Assembly (NCBI RefSeq): GCF_000009625.1
Contig: NC_002678.2
Location: forward strand, 1,736,001-1,800,000
Direction of reading: 5' to 3'
Length of the DNA: 64,000 nucleotides
DNA from: Mesorhizobium japonicum MAFF 303099
GTDB taxonomy: Bacteria; Pseudomonadota; Alphaproteobacteria; Rhizobiales; Rhizobiaceae
A model generated the notes under the pieces. It ran no database searches, was not told where the DNA came from, and worked only from the letters and a program-made list of their open reading frames with translations. The translations under genes were made by a program, and so were the position numbers. Of the stretch, positions 7,644 through 16,437 are shown piece by piece. Each line of letters begins with the position of its first letter. Position 1 is the first letter of the stretch.

Positions 7644-8222
7644 ATGAAACGCCTTGTTCTCGCCGCCCTGTGGATGATGGCGCTTGCTCTGTCCGCCCAT
7701 GCCGCAAGCGATAAGATGACCGGGCTTGCCGACGCCACGGTGTTGATCGTGCGCCATGGCGAAAAGCCCGACAGCGGCCCGGGCCTGTCGCCCGAAGGCG
7801 AAGCCCGCGCGCAGGCCTATGTCGCCTATTTCCAGCCCTTCATGCTGGACGGCGTCGCCTTCCGGCCCGATATGCTGGTGGCCAGCACCGATTCCAAGAA
7901 CAGCGCACGCGAGCGGCTGACGCTCACCCCGCTCAGCCAGGCGCTGAAACTCCCCATTGACCAGCGCTTCGCCGACAAGGACGTCAAAGCCCTCGTCGCG
8001 GCACTCTCCAGCGAAACCCACGGCAAGTCGATCCTGATCGCCTGGCATCACGGCCAGCTGGGAAAACTCATCAAGGCCTTCGGCGCCGACCCGCAGGCCC
8101 TGCTGCCGAACGGCAAATGGCCCGGCGATGTCTTCAACTGGGTGGTCGTGCTGCGCTTCGATCAGGCCGGGCACCTGGTGCCGGGCTCGGCGCGGATTAT
8201 TGAGGAGAAGTTGCCAGGGTAG
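7644..8222 (+). CDS. Exported histidine phosphatase family protein
   Basis: 192 aa. ATG 7644 with TGGAAGGA upstream; residues 1-22 form a signal peptide ending in AHA. The catalytic RHG motif is present (LIVRHGEKP, about residue 41), and the second catalytic His is in AWHHGQ. Branch of the phosphoglycerate-mutase-like superfamily that acts on small phosphoesters in the periplasm; the substrate cannot be told. A second, cytoplasmic member is encoded at 34905. Confidence 0.8.
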   Translation: MKRLVLAALWMMALALSAHAASDKMTGLADATVLIVRHGEKPDSGPGLSPEGEARAQAYVAYFQPFMLDGVAFRPDMLVASTDSKNSARERLTLTPLSQALKLPIDQRFADKDVKALVAALSSETHGKSILIAWHHGQLGKLIKAFGADPQALLPNGKWPGDVFNWVVVLRFDQAGHLVPGSARIIEEKLPG

Positions 8223-8256
8223 ATGCGCTGGTGCGAGGCGCGCAGACCTTTCGCCC

Positions 8257-9273
8257 CTACCTTCGCACCCGCGACTTCAGCCATCGGTCAAACGCCACCG
8301 CCAGGATCAGGATGAGCCCAATCACGATGCTTTGCGTGTAGGACGACACATTGTTGAACTGCAGCCCGTTCTGCAGCACGCCGATTAGCGCCGCGCCCAC
8401 CACCGTGCCGCCGACCGAGCCGATGCCACCGAACAGCGAGGTGCCGCCGATGACGACGGCGGAGATCACCGTCAGCTCATAGCCGATGCCGGCGACCGCT
8501 TCCGAGGAATTGAGCCGCGCCGACAGCACGAAGGCGGCGAGCCCGGCGAAGAAGCCGACGATGACATAGACCGAGACCAGGATGCGGTCGACGCGCAGGC
8601 CCGACAGCCGTGCGGCCTCGGCATTGCCGCCGACGGCGTAGACGGCGCGGCCATAGCGCGTGTAGCGCAGCACGATGTGGCACAGGATCGCGGCGACGGC
8701 GAAGATGATCGCCGGGACCGGCACCGGGCCGATCAGCCCCGTGCCGAACCAGCGCATCGAGGCGTCGAAGCCCGAGATCGGGCCGCCATTGGAGATGGTC
8801 AGCGTCAGCCCGCGAAACACCGTAAGCCCGCCCAGCGTGACGACGAAGGGCGGCACTTTCAGGCGGGTGATGGCAAGCCCCTGCACGCCGCCGGCGGCGG
8901 CGCCGACGATGACGGCGGCGAGCAGCGCCGCGAACCAGCCATAGCCCTGCGTGCCTGAGGTCGACAGCGACAGCGTGTTGGCAGCACCGCCCTTGGCGAC
9001 GACGGCGGCGACCATGCCGCAGAAGGCCAGCAGCGAGCCGACCGAGAGGTCGATACCGGCGGTGAGGATGACGAAGGTCATGCCGAGCGCGATCAGCCCG
9101 GTGATCGAGATCTGCCGCGTGATGTTGAACAGATTGATCGGGTCGATGAAGCTCGGCTTCAAAACGGTGAAGACGACGACCAGCGCCGCCAGGAACAGCA
9201 GCGGCCCGAAACTCATCAGCAGCCGCGCGATCGTCGCGCCGCCGCGCTGGCTCTGCTCTTCGGCGATGCTCAT
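8257..9273 (-). CDS. Sugar ABC transporter permease (RbsC family)
   Basis: 338 aa, 8-10 membrane segments with the family phrases GMTFVILTAGIDLSVGS and AVGGNAEAARLSG. Inner-membrane channel for a monosaccharide-type substrate brought by the binding protein at 11126. The start overlaps the stop of the ATPase gene (4 bases), so it is the last gene of a binding protein-ATPase-permease operon. The exact sugar is not readable from sequence. Confidence 0.9.
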   Translation of the reverse strand: MSIAEEQSQRGGATIARLLMSFGPLLFLAALVVVFTVLKPSFIDPINLFNITRQISITGLIALGMTFVILTAGIDLSVGSLLAFCGMVAAVVAKGGAANTLSLSTSGTQGYGWFAALLAAVIVGAAAGGVQGLAITRLKVPPFVVTLGGLTVFRGLTLTISNGGPISGFDASMRWFGTGLIGPVPVPAIIFAVAAILCHIVLRYTRYGRAVYAVGGNAEAARLSGLRVDRILVSVYVIVGFFAGLAAFVLSARLNSSEAVAGIGYELTVISAVVIGGTSLFGGIGSVGGTVVGAALIGVLQNGLQFNNVSSYTQSIVIGLILILAVAFDRWLKSRVRR

Positions 9274-10883
9274 CGTGCCTGATCCTCCGCATCCTGCCCA
9301 AGCGCGTCTTGCCCAAGCGCGTCTTGCCCAAGAGCATCCTGCTTGTCGAGCGCCATCAGTTCCATCAGTTTTTCCTCGTTTGCCTCGACGCCCGGCATCT
9401 CACCAGTGATGCGACCCCGGCGCATGGTGACGATGCGGTCCGACACCGCCAGCACTTCAGGCAGTTCGGACGAGACCATCATCACCGCGATGCCGCGCGC
9501 CGCCAGTTGCACCAGGATCTGATGCACCTCCGCCTTGGCGCCGACATCGACGCCGCGCGTCGGCTCGTCGACGATCAGCACTTTCGGGTCGCGCGCCAGC
9601 CAGCGCGCCAGGATCACTTTCTGCTGGTTGCCGCCCGACAGGCCCTCGATCGCCTGCTCGGCCGAGGCCATGCGGATCGACAGCATTTTCCTGAAACCCG
9701 ACAGCGCATCACGCTCGCGCCGCTCGGCCATGAAGCCTAAGCCGTTGCTGAAGCGGCCCAGCGAAGCGACGGAGAAATTCGGCAGGATGCCCAAGGCGGC
9801 GAAGATCGCCTGGTGCTTGCGGTCCTCCGGCACCAGGCCGATGCCGAGCGCGATGGCGTCGGCCGGCGAGGCCGGAGCGATCGGCTTACCGTCGAGCGTG
9901 ATGGTTCCGGCCGCGATGCGGTCGGCCCCAAAAATGGCGCGTGCCAGCTCGGTGCGGCCGGAGCCGACAAGGCCGGCGACGCCGAGGATTTCGCCGGCCT
10001 TGAGATCGATGTCGACGCCGTCGAGCACAATGGCATGCGGCGCCTCGGGATCGCGCACGGTGCGCAGACCACGCACCGACAGCACGACATTGCCCGCCAC
10101 CGCGCGTTGCACCGGCCGCGCGTAAAGTTCCGAAGCGGCGCGGCCGACCATTTTCTCGATGATCCGCGGCAGCTGGATCGGTCGTCCCTTGTCGCGGTCG
10201 AGATGCCCGGCCAGCCGGCCGTCGCGCAGCACCGTCATGCGGTCGCAGATCGCCGACGCCTCCTCCAGCCGGTGGGTGACGAACATGATGGCGACCTTGT
10301 CCTGGCGCAGCCGGCCCATGATCGACAACAGCCGCTGCACCTCTGTTTCGGTCAGCGCCGAGGTCGGCTCGTCCATGATGATCAGCCGGCTCTTTAGCGA
10401 TAGCGCCCGGGCGATCTCGACCAGTTGCTGCTCGGCCACCGACAGCGCCGAGACCGGCGTCATCGGATCGATGGAAAGGCCGACGCGGGCGATGATGTCG
10501 CGCGAATCCCGCTCCATGCGCTTCCAGCTCACCAGCCCCAGTGGCCCGACCGGCGCGCGGCCGATGAAAATGTTCTCCGCCACCGTCAGCGTCGGGATCA
10601 GGCTCAATTCCTGGTAAATGGTGACGATGCCGAGCCGCTTGGCATCCTGCGGGCTGGACGGCGCATAGTCGGCGCCGTCGAAAGTGATGCGCCCGCTGGA
10701 CGGCGGCATGACGCCCGACAGGATTTTGAGCAGCGTCGATTTGCCCGCGCCGTTTTCGCCGAGCAGGCCGAGGATCTCGCCGGGGTGGATGTCGAGCAAG
10801 ACATCGCTCAGCGCGGTGACACCGGCGAAATGCTTGGTGACGCCCTCGACGGCAAGCAGGACAGGTGCGGCTTCAGCTGGCAA
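9270..10883 (-). CDS. Sugar ABC transporter ATPase, two cassettes (RbsA/MglA type)
   Basis: About 537 aa. Two ABC modules: GENGAGKST with LSVAEQQ and DEPTSAL in the first, and a degenerate P-loop (GLVGSGRTEL) with LSGGNQQK and DEPTRGVD in the second, as usual for the family. The frame is open to an ATG at 11024, but that extension is translated from an intergenic repeat (ISPLVGEMSG). TTG 10883, six bases after CGGGAG and a few residues before the conserved VEGVTKHF, is the better start. The C-terminus carries a DALGQ repeat. Confidence 0.85.
   Translation of the reverse strand: MPAEAAPVLLAVEGVTKHFAGVTALSDVLLDIHPGEILGLLGENGAGKSTLLKILSGVMPPSSGRITFDGADYAPSSPQDAKRLGIVTIYQELSLIPTLTVAENIFIGRAPVGPLGLVSWKRMERDSRDIIARVGLSIDPMTPVSALSVAEQQLVEIARALSLKSRLIIMDEPTSALTETEVQRLLSIMGRLRQDKVAIMFVTHRLEEASAICDRMTVLRDGRLAGHLDRDKGRPIQLPRIIEKMVGRAASELYARPVQRAVAGNVVLSVRGLRTVRDPEAPHAIVLDGVDIDLKAGEILGVAGLVGSGRTELARAIFGADRIAAGTITLDGKPIAPASPADAIALGIGLVPEDRKHQAIFAALGILPNFSVASLGRFSNGLGFMAERRERDALSGFRKMLSIRMASAEQAIEGLSGGNQQKVILARWLARDPKVLIVDEPTRGVDVGAKAEVHQILVQLAARGIAVMMVSSELPEVLAVSDRIVTMRRGRITGEMPGVEANEEKLMELMALDKQDALGQDALGQDALGQDAEDQAR
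9288..9332. repeat. 15-bp tandem repeat, three units, at the 3' end of the ATPase gene
   Basis: Three head-to-tail 15-base units (the last two identical, CGCGTCTTGCCCAAG; the first differs at two sites), with a partial fourth. Being a multiple of three it adds DALGQ units to the ATPase tail without changing frame. Copy number may vary between strains. Confidence 0.85.
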
Positions 10884-10917
10884 GGGTTGCTCCCGGATCG
10901 TGGTAAGTCGCGGGACA

Positions 10918-11077
10918 GCGCCCCCCTCTGTCCTGCCGGACATCTCCCCCACGAGGGGGGAGATTGGCAGTTTCGCCGGCAGCGCCTTTTTTGCAAGGCT
11001 GGTAATTGGCGAAAGCGGAGACAACGGTCGATCTCCCCCCTCGTGGGGGAGATGTCCGGCAGGACAGAGGGGGGCGC
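10918..11077. repeat. Perfect 47-bp inverted repeat (rhizobial intergenic palindrome)
   Basis: Arms 10918-10964 and 11031-11077 are exact reverse complements, spaced by 66 bases. Each arm contains CTGTCCTGCCGGACATCTCC plus an internal CCCCC/GGGGG hairpin. Related sequence occurs at 60247-60421. It lies in the transcript between the sugar-binding-protein gene and the ATPase gene and would fold into a very stable stem. Confidence 0.9.
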
Positions 11078-11125
11078 GACAGAACGCGACGTCCCCCCTT
11101 CATGCGCTCAGCTTTCACAAGCCCC

Positions 11126-12073
11126 CTACTTCGTCTCGCTCAACCTCTCCGCCTTATCAAGATTGTCCTTGCCGATGACGATGGGCGTCAACAGCACCAG
11201 CTTTTCCTTCGGCTCGGTCTTGTTCTTGGCGTAGGCGACCGCGATCTGCACCGCGGTGCGCGACTGCTGGCCGGGGAACTGTTCGACCGTGCCGGCGAGC
11301 TTGCCGTCGCGCACGGCAACCAGCGCTTCCGGCAGCGCGTCGAAGCCGTAGATCTTGACGTCGGTGAAGTTGCGCGCCGCACAGGCCTCGAGCGCGCCGA
11401 GCGCCATGTCGTCATTGGCGCAGATGATGGCGTCCGGCTTGCCATTGGCGGCGAGGCCGGCTTCCGTCACCGACAGCGCTTCGGCGCGGGCAAAGTTTGC
11501 GGTCTGCTCGAAGATGATCTGGTACTTGTCCTTCAGGGGATCGAGCACATTGTGCACGCCCTTGTTGCGGTCGATCGCCGGACCGGCGCCCGGCTGGCCC
11601 TGCAGATGGAACAGCTTGGCGCCGTTGGGGAACGCCGCCACCATGGCGCTGGCCTCGGCCTCGCCGCCCTTGACATTGTCGGCGCCGACATGGGCGAGAA
11701 TGCCCTGGACACCGTCGACGCGGCGGTCGATCGTCACCACGGGAACACCGGCCTTGACCGCCTCCTCGATCGCCGGCGCCAGCGCGTTGACGTCGAGCGG
11801 CGAAATCACGATGGCGTTGACCTTCTGCACCAGTGCCGCCTCGATGTCTGCGGTCTGCTTGGTGGCCGAATTCTGGCCGTCGCTTTCGGTCAGGTTGACG
11901 CCTTGCGCCTGCGCCTCGGCCTTGATCTCGTTCAGCATGTGCACGAAGAACGGAAAGCCGAGATTGGGCACCGAGCCCAGTATGGTCAGCTTGTCCTCGG
12001 CGAACACCGAAGGTGCGGCAAGCACCATGGCGCCGGCGGCCACGGACGTCAGCAGGAATTCACGTCTGTTCAT
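11126..12073 (-). CDS. Periplasmic sugar-binding protein (RbsB-like)
   Basis: 315 aa, ATG 12073 with GGAGG upstream. It begins MNRREFLLTSVAAGAMVLAA, a twin-arginine-like (RR) or Sec signal ending AFA-type (SVFAED). The mature part is a LacI-like periplasmic fold with AIVISPLDVNALAPAIEEA, GVPVVTIDRRVDG and ICANDDMALGALEA. First gene of the operon with the ATPase and permease, but separated from them by the large inverted repeat. Probable ligand: a pentose, hexose or sugar alcohol. Confidence 0.9.
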   Translation of the reverse strand: MNRREFLLTSVAAGAMVLAAPSVFAEDKLTILGSVPNLGFPFFVHMLNEIKAEAQAQGVNLTESDGQNSATKQTADIEAALVQKVNAIVISPLDVNALAPAIEEAVKAGVPVVTIDRRVDGVQGILAHVGADNVKGGEAEASAMVAAFPNGAKLFHLQGQPGAGPAIDRNKGVHNVLDPLKDKYQIIFEQTANFARAEALSVTEAGLAANGKPDAIICANDDMALGALEACAARNFTDVKIYGFDALPEALVAVRDGKLAGTVEQFPGQQSRTAVQIAVAYAKNKTEPKEKLVLLTPIVIGKDNLDKAERLSETK

Positions 12074-12398
12074 GGTTGATCTCCTCCACAGAACGCACGC
12101 CCCGGAAACCGGGACGGTTTCAGGAAGGATCATGCGTCGGTTCAAAGTGTTGGAGCATCCTCCTTGCGCGGGACAGCGCATGCCGCTCCAGCTGATCGCC
12201 GTTGCAAAAAACTGCCTCCCATCGGCGTCAGCAAGGGGATGCTAACCCAGGGTCAACCATTTGTGCAACATCGATATAACAGTGCTGGGCGGCGAATTAT
12301 CGGAATTGTCGGAATTTTGGCTGCCGGGCGTCCTGCCCTGCATGATAGACGCGGCGCTCCGCCGACCATATCGGCTCCAGCTGACTGTCACATTCTGG
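12074..12398. other. Intergenic region upstream of the sugar operon and hicAB
   Basis: No gene seen. It holds the divergent promoters of the minus-strand sugar operon and of hicAB. A small CCCGG/CCGGG hairpin lies near 12100. AT-richer blocks around 12255-12310 are the likely operon promoter region; no operator could be identified with confidence. Confidence 0.5.
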
Positions 12399-12427
12399 TT
12401 GAAAGGCTCCCTCTCAGTGTGTATAAA
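12399..12427 (+). promoter_or_regulatory. Sigma-70-type promoter of hicA
   Basis: TTGAAA at 12399-12404 and TATAAA at 12422-12427 are separated by exactly 17 bases. The expected start of transcription falls at about 12433-12434, which is the first base of the hicA ATG, so the message would be leaderless. No Shine-Dalgarno sequence precedes the ATG. Confidence 0.65.
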
Positions 12428-12433
12428 TACACA
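12418..12433. promoter_or_regulatory. hicAB operator palindrome TGTGTAT-AA-ATACACA
   Basis: Perfect 7-base arms with a 2-base centre; it covers the -10 box and its last base is the A of the hicA start codon. HicB antitoxins with a C-terminal ribbon-helix-helix repress their own operon by binding such palindromes, so this is the likely autoregulatory site. Confidence 0.7.
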
Positions 12434-12621
12434 TGAATAGCGCCGAAATTATCCGCCAGTTGCAAGCTGATGGTTGGTTCGAGGTTGCCCGAAAGGGCAG
12501 CCATGCGCAATTCAAACACCGTGACAAGCAAGGGCGGGTCACCGTCCCTCATCCCAAGCGCGATATCCCAATAGGCACTCTACGCAGCATCGAAAAGCAA
12601 TCTGGACTGAAACTGAGGTGA
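12433..12621 (+). CDS. hicA: HicA-type toxin (mRNA interferase)
   Basis: 62 aa, usual size for HicA. The dsRBD-like fold is recognisable: AEIIRQLQADGWFEVARKGSHAQFKH with the catalytic His at residue 24 in GSHAQF, then VTVPHPKRDIPIGTLRSIEKQSGL. HicA cleaves mRNA when not bound by HicB. The antitoxin gene follows directly. ATG 12433 overlaps the operator. Confidence 0.92.
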   Translation: MNSAEIIRQLQADGWFEVARKGSHAQFKHRDKQGRVTVPHPKRDIPIGTLRSIEKQSGLKLR

Positions 12622-12626
12622 CGGAC

Positions 12627-13028
12627 ATGAAGCAGTATATCGGACTTATCCATAAGGATGCCGGCAGCGACTTCGGTGTGTCTTTCCCTGATTTCCCAGG
12701 TGTGATTACCGCCGGAAAGGATCTGGATGACGCACGGTCCATGGCTGAAGAGGCGCTCACCCTCCACATCGAAGGGCTGGTCGAGGATGGCGAAGCCATT
12801 CCGGAGCCTTCCAGTCTGCAGGCCGTGATGGCGGACGCCGATAATCGTGACGGTGTCGCAATCCTGGTCGCGGCCAAGACCGAGGCCAGGAAGGCGGTGC
12901 GTATCAACGTGACGTTGCCAGACGACGTTCTGCGGCGAATCGATGCCTTTGCCGAAGCCCACGGCTATACGCGATCCGGGTTTCTCGCAAAGGCGGCTGA
13001 GAAAGCGATGGAGCTTGAATCGGCCTGA
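12627..13028 (+). CDS. hicB: HicB-type antitoxin
   Basis: 133 aa from ATG 12627 with CTGAGG upstream; a GTG at 12618 overlapping the hicA stop is the alternative. N-terminal partial RNase-H-like fold (DFGVSFPDFPGVITAGKDLDDA), then a C-terminal ribbon-helix-helix DNA-binding section (VRINVTLPDDVLRRIDAFAEAHGYTRSGFL). Neutralises HicA and represses the operon through the palindrome at 12418. Confidence 0.92.
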   Translation: MKQYIGLIHKDAGSDFGVSFPDFPGVITAGKDLDDARSMAEEALTLHIEGLVEDGEAIPEPSSLQAVMADADNRDGVAILVAAKTEARKAVRINVTLPDDVLRRIDAFAEAHGYTRSGFLAKAAEKAMELESA

Positions 13029-13064
13029 TGCATGTCGCCCCAAAAGTAATCCCTGGAGAATTGC

Positions 13065-13763
13065 ATGAAGCCGCACATCATCTGCCATATGCTCGCCTCG
13101 CTCGACGGCGGCCTCCACCCCAGCCGCTACACCGCCAGCCCGGACGGGACCCGGGCCGAGTGGTCCGGCCTCTATGAGCAGATCCATGGCGATCTCCAGG
13201 GCGACGGCTGGATCGTCGGGCGTGTCACCATGGCCGAGATGAGCAGGGCCGGCGCGCACCCGGCGGCGCATACCGGCAAGGTCGAGCGGCCGCATCATTT
13301 CGCGCGACGCGATGCGGGCACCTATGCGGTGGCGCTCGATGCCTCCGGCAAACTCCACTTCGCCAAGCCCGATGTCGGCGGCGACCATGTCGTGGTGCTG
13401 CTCGGGCGGGACGTCGCCGACAGCCATCTGGCCGAGCTCGCCGCCGACGGCGTGTCCTACATCGTGTCGGAAACGGCCGAGATCGATCTCGCCGCCATGC
13501 TCGACGTGCTCGGGCGGGAGCTCGGAATCCGCCGGCTGCTGCTCGAAGGCGGCGCCGGCATCAACGGCTCCTTCTTCGCGGCGGGACTTGTCGATGAACT
13601 CAGCCTTCTGGTCGCGCCCGCGCTCGATGCACGGGCGGGAAACCAGGGCTTTGTCGAGTTCGGCGAAAGCGGCCTCGCCGGCAAGATGCAGCTGTCGCTG
13701 ACAAGCTGCGAAACACTGGCGCATGGGCTCATCCACTTGCGCTACGCCGTCAGCCCTGGCTGA
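13065..13763 (+). CDS. RibD C-terminal domain (dihydrofolate-reductase-like) protein
   Basis: 232 aa. Begins MKPHIICHMLASLDGG and has GDGWIVGRVTMAEM and RRLLLEGGAGINGSFFAAGLVDEL, typical of the riboflavin-deaminase/reductase C-terminal family of stand-alone NADPH reductases. Not linked to riboflavin genes, so its substrate is unknown. CTGGAGAA upstream supports ATG 13065. Confidence 0.8.
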   Translation: MKPHIICHMLASLDGGLHPSRYTASPDGTRAEWSGLYEQIHGDLQGDGWIVGRVTMAEMSRAGAHPAAHTGKVERPHHFARRDAGTYAVALDASGKLHFAKPDVGGDHVVVLLGRDVADSHLAELAADGVSYIVSETAEIDLAAMLDVLGRELGIRRLLLEGGAGINGSFFAAGLVDELSLLVAPALDARAGNQGFVEFGESGLAGKMQLSLTSCETLAHGLIHLRYAVSPG

Positions 13764-13775
13764 GGCCGCAGCCCA

Positions 13776-14660
13776 TCAATAGCGCATGGCGTCGAGATCG
13801 GCGATCAGCGTCGGGCCGGTCGGATGCCAGCCGAGCCGCGCCTGGGTCAGCGCGCTTGAGGCCGGCAGGTCCATCGGGGCAAACATTCCCATCCAGCCGA
13901 AGTGCTGCGCCGCCTGTTCCGGCGCGATGGAGACGACCGGCAATTTGAGGCCCCGGCCAAGCGCCTCGGCGATGGCGCGCACCTCGACGCCTTCCTCGCC
14001 GACCGCATGGTAGCGCGCGCCCGGCTGGCGCTTTTCCACGGCAAGCCGGTAGAGCCGCGCGGCGTCGGAGAGATGCCCCGCCGAATAGCGATTGCGGCCT
14101 TCGCCGACATAGGCCGAGACGCCCTTGTCGCGCGCGATCTCGATCAGCGGCGAGATCAGCCCCTGCTTGACCGGATTGTGCACCTGCGGCAGCCGCACGA
14201 CCGACAAATTGATGCCGGCCTCCAGCAAGGCATTGCCGGCGAGTTCCGAGGCGATGCGCGGATTGGGATGGCTGGCGTTGAAGACGTCCTCGACCGCCAG
14301 TTGGCCATGTCCGGGGCTGCCCATGCCGACGCCCGACGTGATCACCAGCGGCCGGTCGGATCCGGCCAATGCCTGGCCGAGTGCCGCGATCACGCGCTTG
14401 TCCTTTTCGCAGTTCTCGGCAAAGCGCGAGAAATCATGGTCGAAGGCGGTGTGGATCACGGCGTCCGCTTCGGCCGCGCCGCTGCGCAGGCTTGTCGGAT
14501 CCTCAAGGGTTCCGCGATGCACTTCGGCGCCCGCGGCCGCCAGCGCCTCGGCGCCGGCATCGGAGCGGGTGACGCCGATCACCTGATGGCCGGCCTGGAT
14601 GAGTTCGGGAACGAGCGCCGAGCCGATGAAGCCGGTGGCGCCGGTCAAAAAGATACGCAT
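13776..14660 (-). CDS. NAD(P)-dependent epimerase/SDR-type oxidoreductase
   Basis: 294 aa, extended/atypical SDR. Starts with the Rossmann motif LTGATGFIGSALV; contains ADAVIHTAFDHDF and SGVGMGSPG. The C-terminal half binds substrate. Divergently transcribed from the MmyB-like regulator at 14751, with which it shares a 90-base promoter region; such a regulator/SDR pair is common in rhizobia and suggests regulation by it. Confidence 0.85.
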   Translation of the reverse strand: MRIFLTGATGFIGSALVPELIQAGHQVIGVTRSDAGAEALAAAGAEVHRGTLEDPTSLRSGAAEADAVIHTAFDHDFSRFAENCEKDKRVIAALGQALAGSDRPLVITSGVGMGSPGHGQLAVEDVFNASHPNPRIASELAGNALLEAGINLSVVRLPQVHNPVKQGLISPLIEIARDKGVSAYVGEGRNRYSAGHLSDAARLYRLAVEKRQPGARYHAVGEEGVEVRAIAEALGRGLKLPVVSIAPEQAAQHFGWMGMFAPMDLPASSALTQARLGWHPTGPTLIADLDAMRY

Positions 14661-14750
14661 GCAAAATCTCCTGCACAGTTGCCCGCGCAGTATCCCCGGT
14701 CTATTATTCCATTAAAGTAGTGATCTTATCATGGTATAATCTTTAACAGG

Positions 14751-15581
14751 ATGGCTAACAGGATGCCCACCCCAGGTTCACTCGCAGCCTTCCTGAAAGA
14801 CCGGCGCACCCGGCTCGACCCCGCCTCGTTCGGCTTTTCCGGGCGCCGGCGCACGCCCGGGTTGCGCCGCGAAGAAGTCGCCCAGCGCGCCAACATCAGC
14901 CCGACCTGGTACACATGGCTGGAACAGGGCCGTGGCGGCGCGCCCTCGGCCGATGTGCTGAACCGCATCGCCAAGGGGCTGCTTTTGACCGAGGCGGAGC
15001 GCGAACATCTCTTCATGCTGGGGCTCGGACGCCCGCCCGAGGTCCGCTACCGGGGCGACGAAGGCGTCAGCCCCCGGCTGCAGCGCCTCATCGACACGCT
15101 CGAGGCCAGCCCCGCTCTGGTCAAGACCGCCACCTGGGATGTCGTCGCCTGGAACCGCGCCGCCGAGATCGTGCTGACCGACTACGGCACTATCCCAGCC
15201 GGCCGGCGCAACATATTGCGCTTCATGTTCCTCACGCCCCACATCCGCGCCAAGCAGCATGATTGGGAAAACCTTGCCCGTTTCGTCGTCGGCGCTTTCC
15301 GGGCCGATGCGGCGCGCGCCGGCGCGGTCTCCGAGGTCACCCAGCTGGTGGACGAACTGTGCAGCGGCAGCGCCGAATTCGCCACGCTGTGGCAGGAGAA
15401 CGACGTGCTCGCCCATGGCGACGGAACAAAGCGCCTGAAGCACCCGGAACTGGGTGACATCGAGCTGGAATATTCGTCCTTCGCCGTCGACGGCCGGCCG
15501 GATTTGAACCTGACCGTCTACAACCCGGTCGACAGCGAGGTCGCCGACCGCATCCGCTCGCTGGCCAAGCGCCTGAGGTAA
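14751..15581 (+). CDS. XRE regulator with MmyB-like ligand-binding domain
   Basis: 276 aa. N-terminal HTH (FGFSGRRRTPGLRREEVAQRANIS, then WYTWLEQGR) followed by the MmyB-like PAS-related domain (ALVKTATWDVVAWNRAAEIVLTDY). A TATAAT at 14735-14740 lies only ten bases before ATG 14751, so the leader is very short; ATG 14763 is an alternative. Likely regulates the divergent SDR gene in response to a small hydrophobic ligand (family inference). Confidence 0.85.
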   Translation: MANRMPTPGSLAAFLKDRRTRLDPASFGFSGRRRTPGLRREEVAQRANISPTWYTWLEQGRGGAPSADVLNRIAKGLLLTEAEREHLFMLGLGRPPEVRYRGDEGVSPRLQRLIDTLEASPALVKTATWDVVAWNRAAEIVLTDYGTIPAGRRNILRFMFLTPHIRAKQHDWENLARFVVGAFRADAARAGAVSEVTQLVDELCSGSAEFATLWQENDVLAHGDGTKRLKHPELGDIELEYSSFAVDGRPDLNLTVYNPVDSEVADRIRSLAKRLR

Positions 15582-15609
15582 AGACCGGCGCCACTGCGAT
15601 GGCGCCTCC

Positions 15610-16077
15610 TCAACGCCGCTCGCACACCGCCTTCAGGATCTGCAAGGTCGGCCCCCAATAGAGATTGGCATGCGGACGGATCGCCGGTTCGGCGAAGTCG
15701 CTGAGCGTCAGCGTCAGCAGCGTTCCCCCATTCGCTGCAGTCAGGGCGAAACTGACCCGCGTGTGGTTCTCGGGCACGTCCGCCAGGCGCGAGGCCGACA
15801 GCGTGCTCCAGTAACTGTAGGAGAACACCCGCTCCGGCTGGAACGCGCGGACAATGCCACGGTTCTCGAACGCCATGCCATGCAGCAGCCCGCGTATCAC
15901 GACCGCGCCGCCGGCATGCCCCTCCAGGCTGACGGTCAGTCCCTCGTCGGACATCCATTGCGGGATCATCGCGGGCATCGTCAGCATGTGCCAGACCTCA
16001 GCCGGCGCTGCATCGATGGCTACGGTCTTGACGATCGGCGCGGAGTCTGGAGAACCCGTCACGGGCGCAAGGCCCAC
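15610..16077 (-). CDS. SRPBCC / AHSA1-like protein
   Basis: 155 aa. START-like fold pattern: IVKTVAIDAAPAEVWHMLTMPAMIPQWM at the N-terminus, then GHAGGAVVIRGLLHG and a C-terminal helix. Ligand unknown. Monocistronic, convergent with the regulator at 14751. Confidence 0.75.
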   Translation of the reverse strand: MGLAPVTGSPDSAPIVKTVAIDAAPAEVWHMLTMPAMIPQWMSDEGLTVSLEGHAGGAVVIRGLLHGMAFENRGIVRAFQPERVFSYSYWSTLSASRLADVPENHTRVSFALTAANGGTLLTLTLSDFAEPAIRPHANLYWGPTLQILKAVCERR

Positions 16078-16390
16078 GCGATGGCGGCAGCAACGTGGCC
16101 AGGATCACGCCAGGCGTCGCAAGCCGCCAAAGGCACGGCGTTCGCCCGCCGGATCATTCGAGAGACCATAGTTTGCAAGATCCTGCCTGGAAGGTAGCGA
16201 GGCATCATCATACACCGGCCGCACAGATAGGCAGCTGACTGCGTTTCGCCGATCGCCGCTGGTTCCCGGTCAAGCCGGTGGCCTTTGGCGGCCAATTGTC
16301 AGCGTCCGCCCACGATTGTCACCACCGTGTTTGAGGAGGCCGGCAACCCGGCCGCGAAATTTCCAGACAGGCACCTTGTACGAATTTCAT

Positions 16391-16413
16391 TATACATTAT
16401 ATGCAATTGTATA
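16391..16413. promoter_or_regulatory. Probable BigR operator (TATACA...TGTATA)
   Basis: AT-rich imperfect inverted repeat with TATACA and TGTATA arms 11 bases apart, 25 bases before blh. A possible promoter (TTGTAC at 16376, TATATG at 16398) overlaps it. BigR is known to repress the blh operon by binding an AT-rich inverted repeat over its promoter. The rest of the 16078-16437 gap shows no gene. Confidence 0.6.
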
Positions 16414-16437
16414 TTGATAGGAAACCAGGTGCTCGAT

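Noticed and set aside
16059..16295. Minus-strand 78-codon frame upstream of the SRPBCC gene
   Set aside because: No ribosome site, overlaps the SRPBCC start region and has no recognisable sequence.
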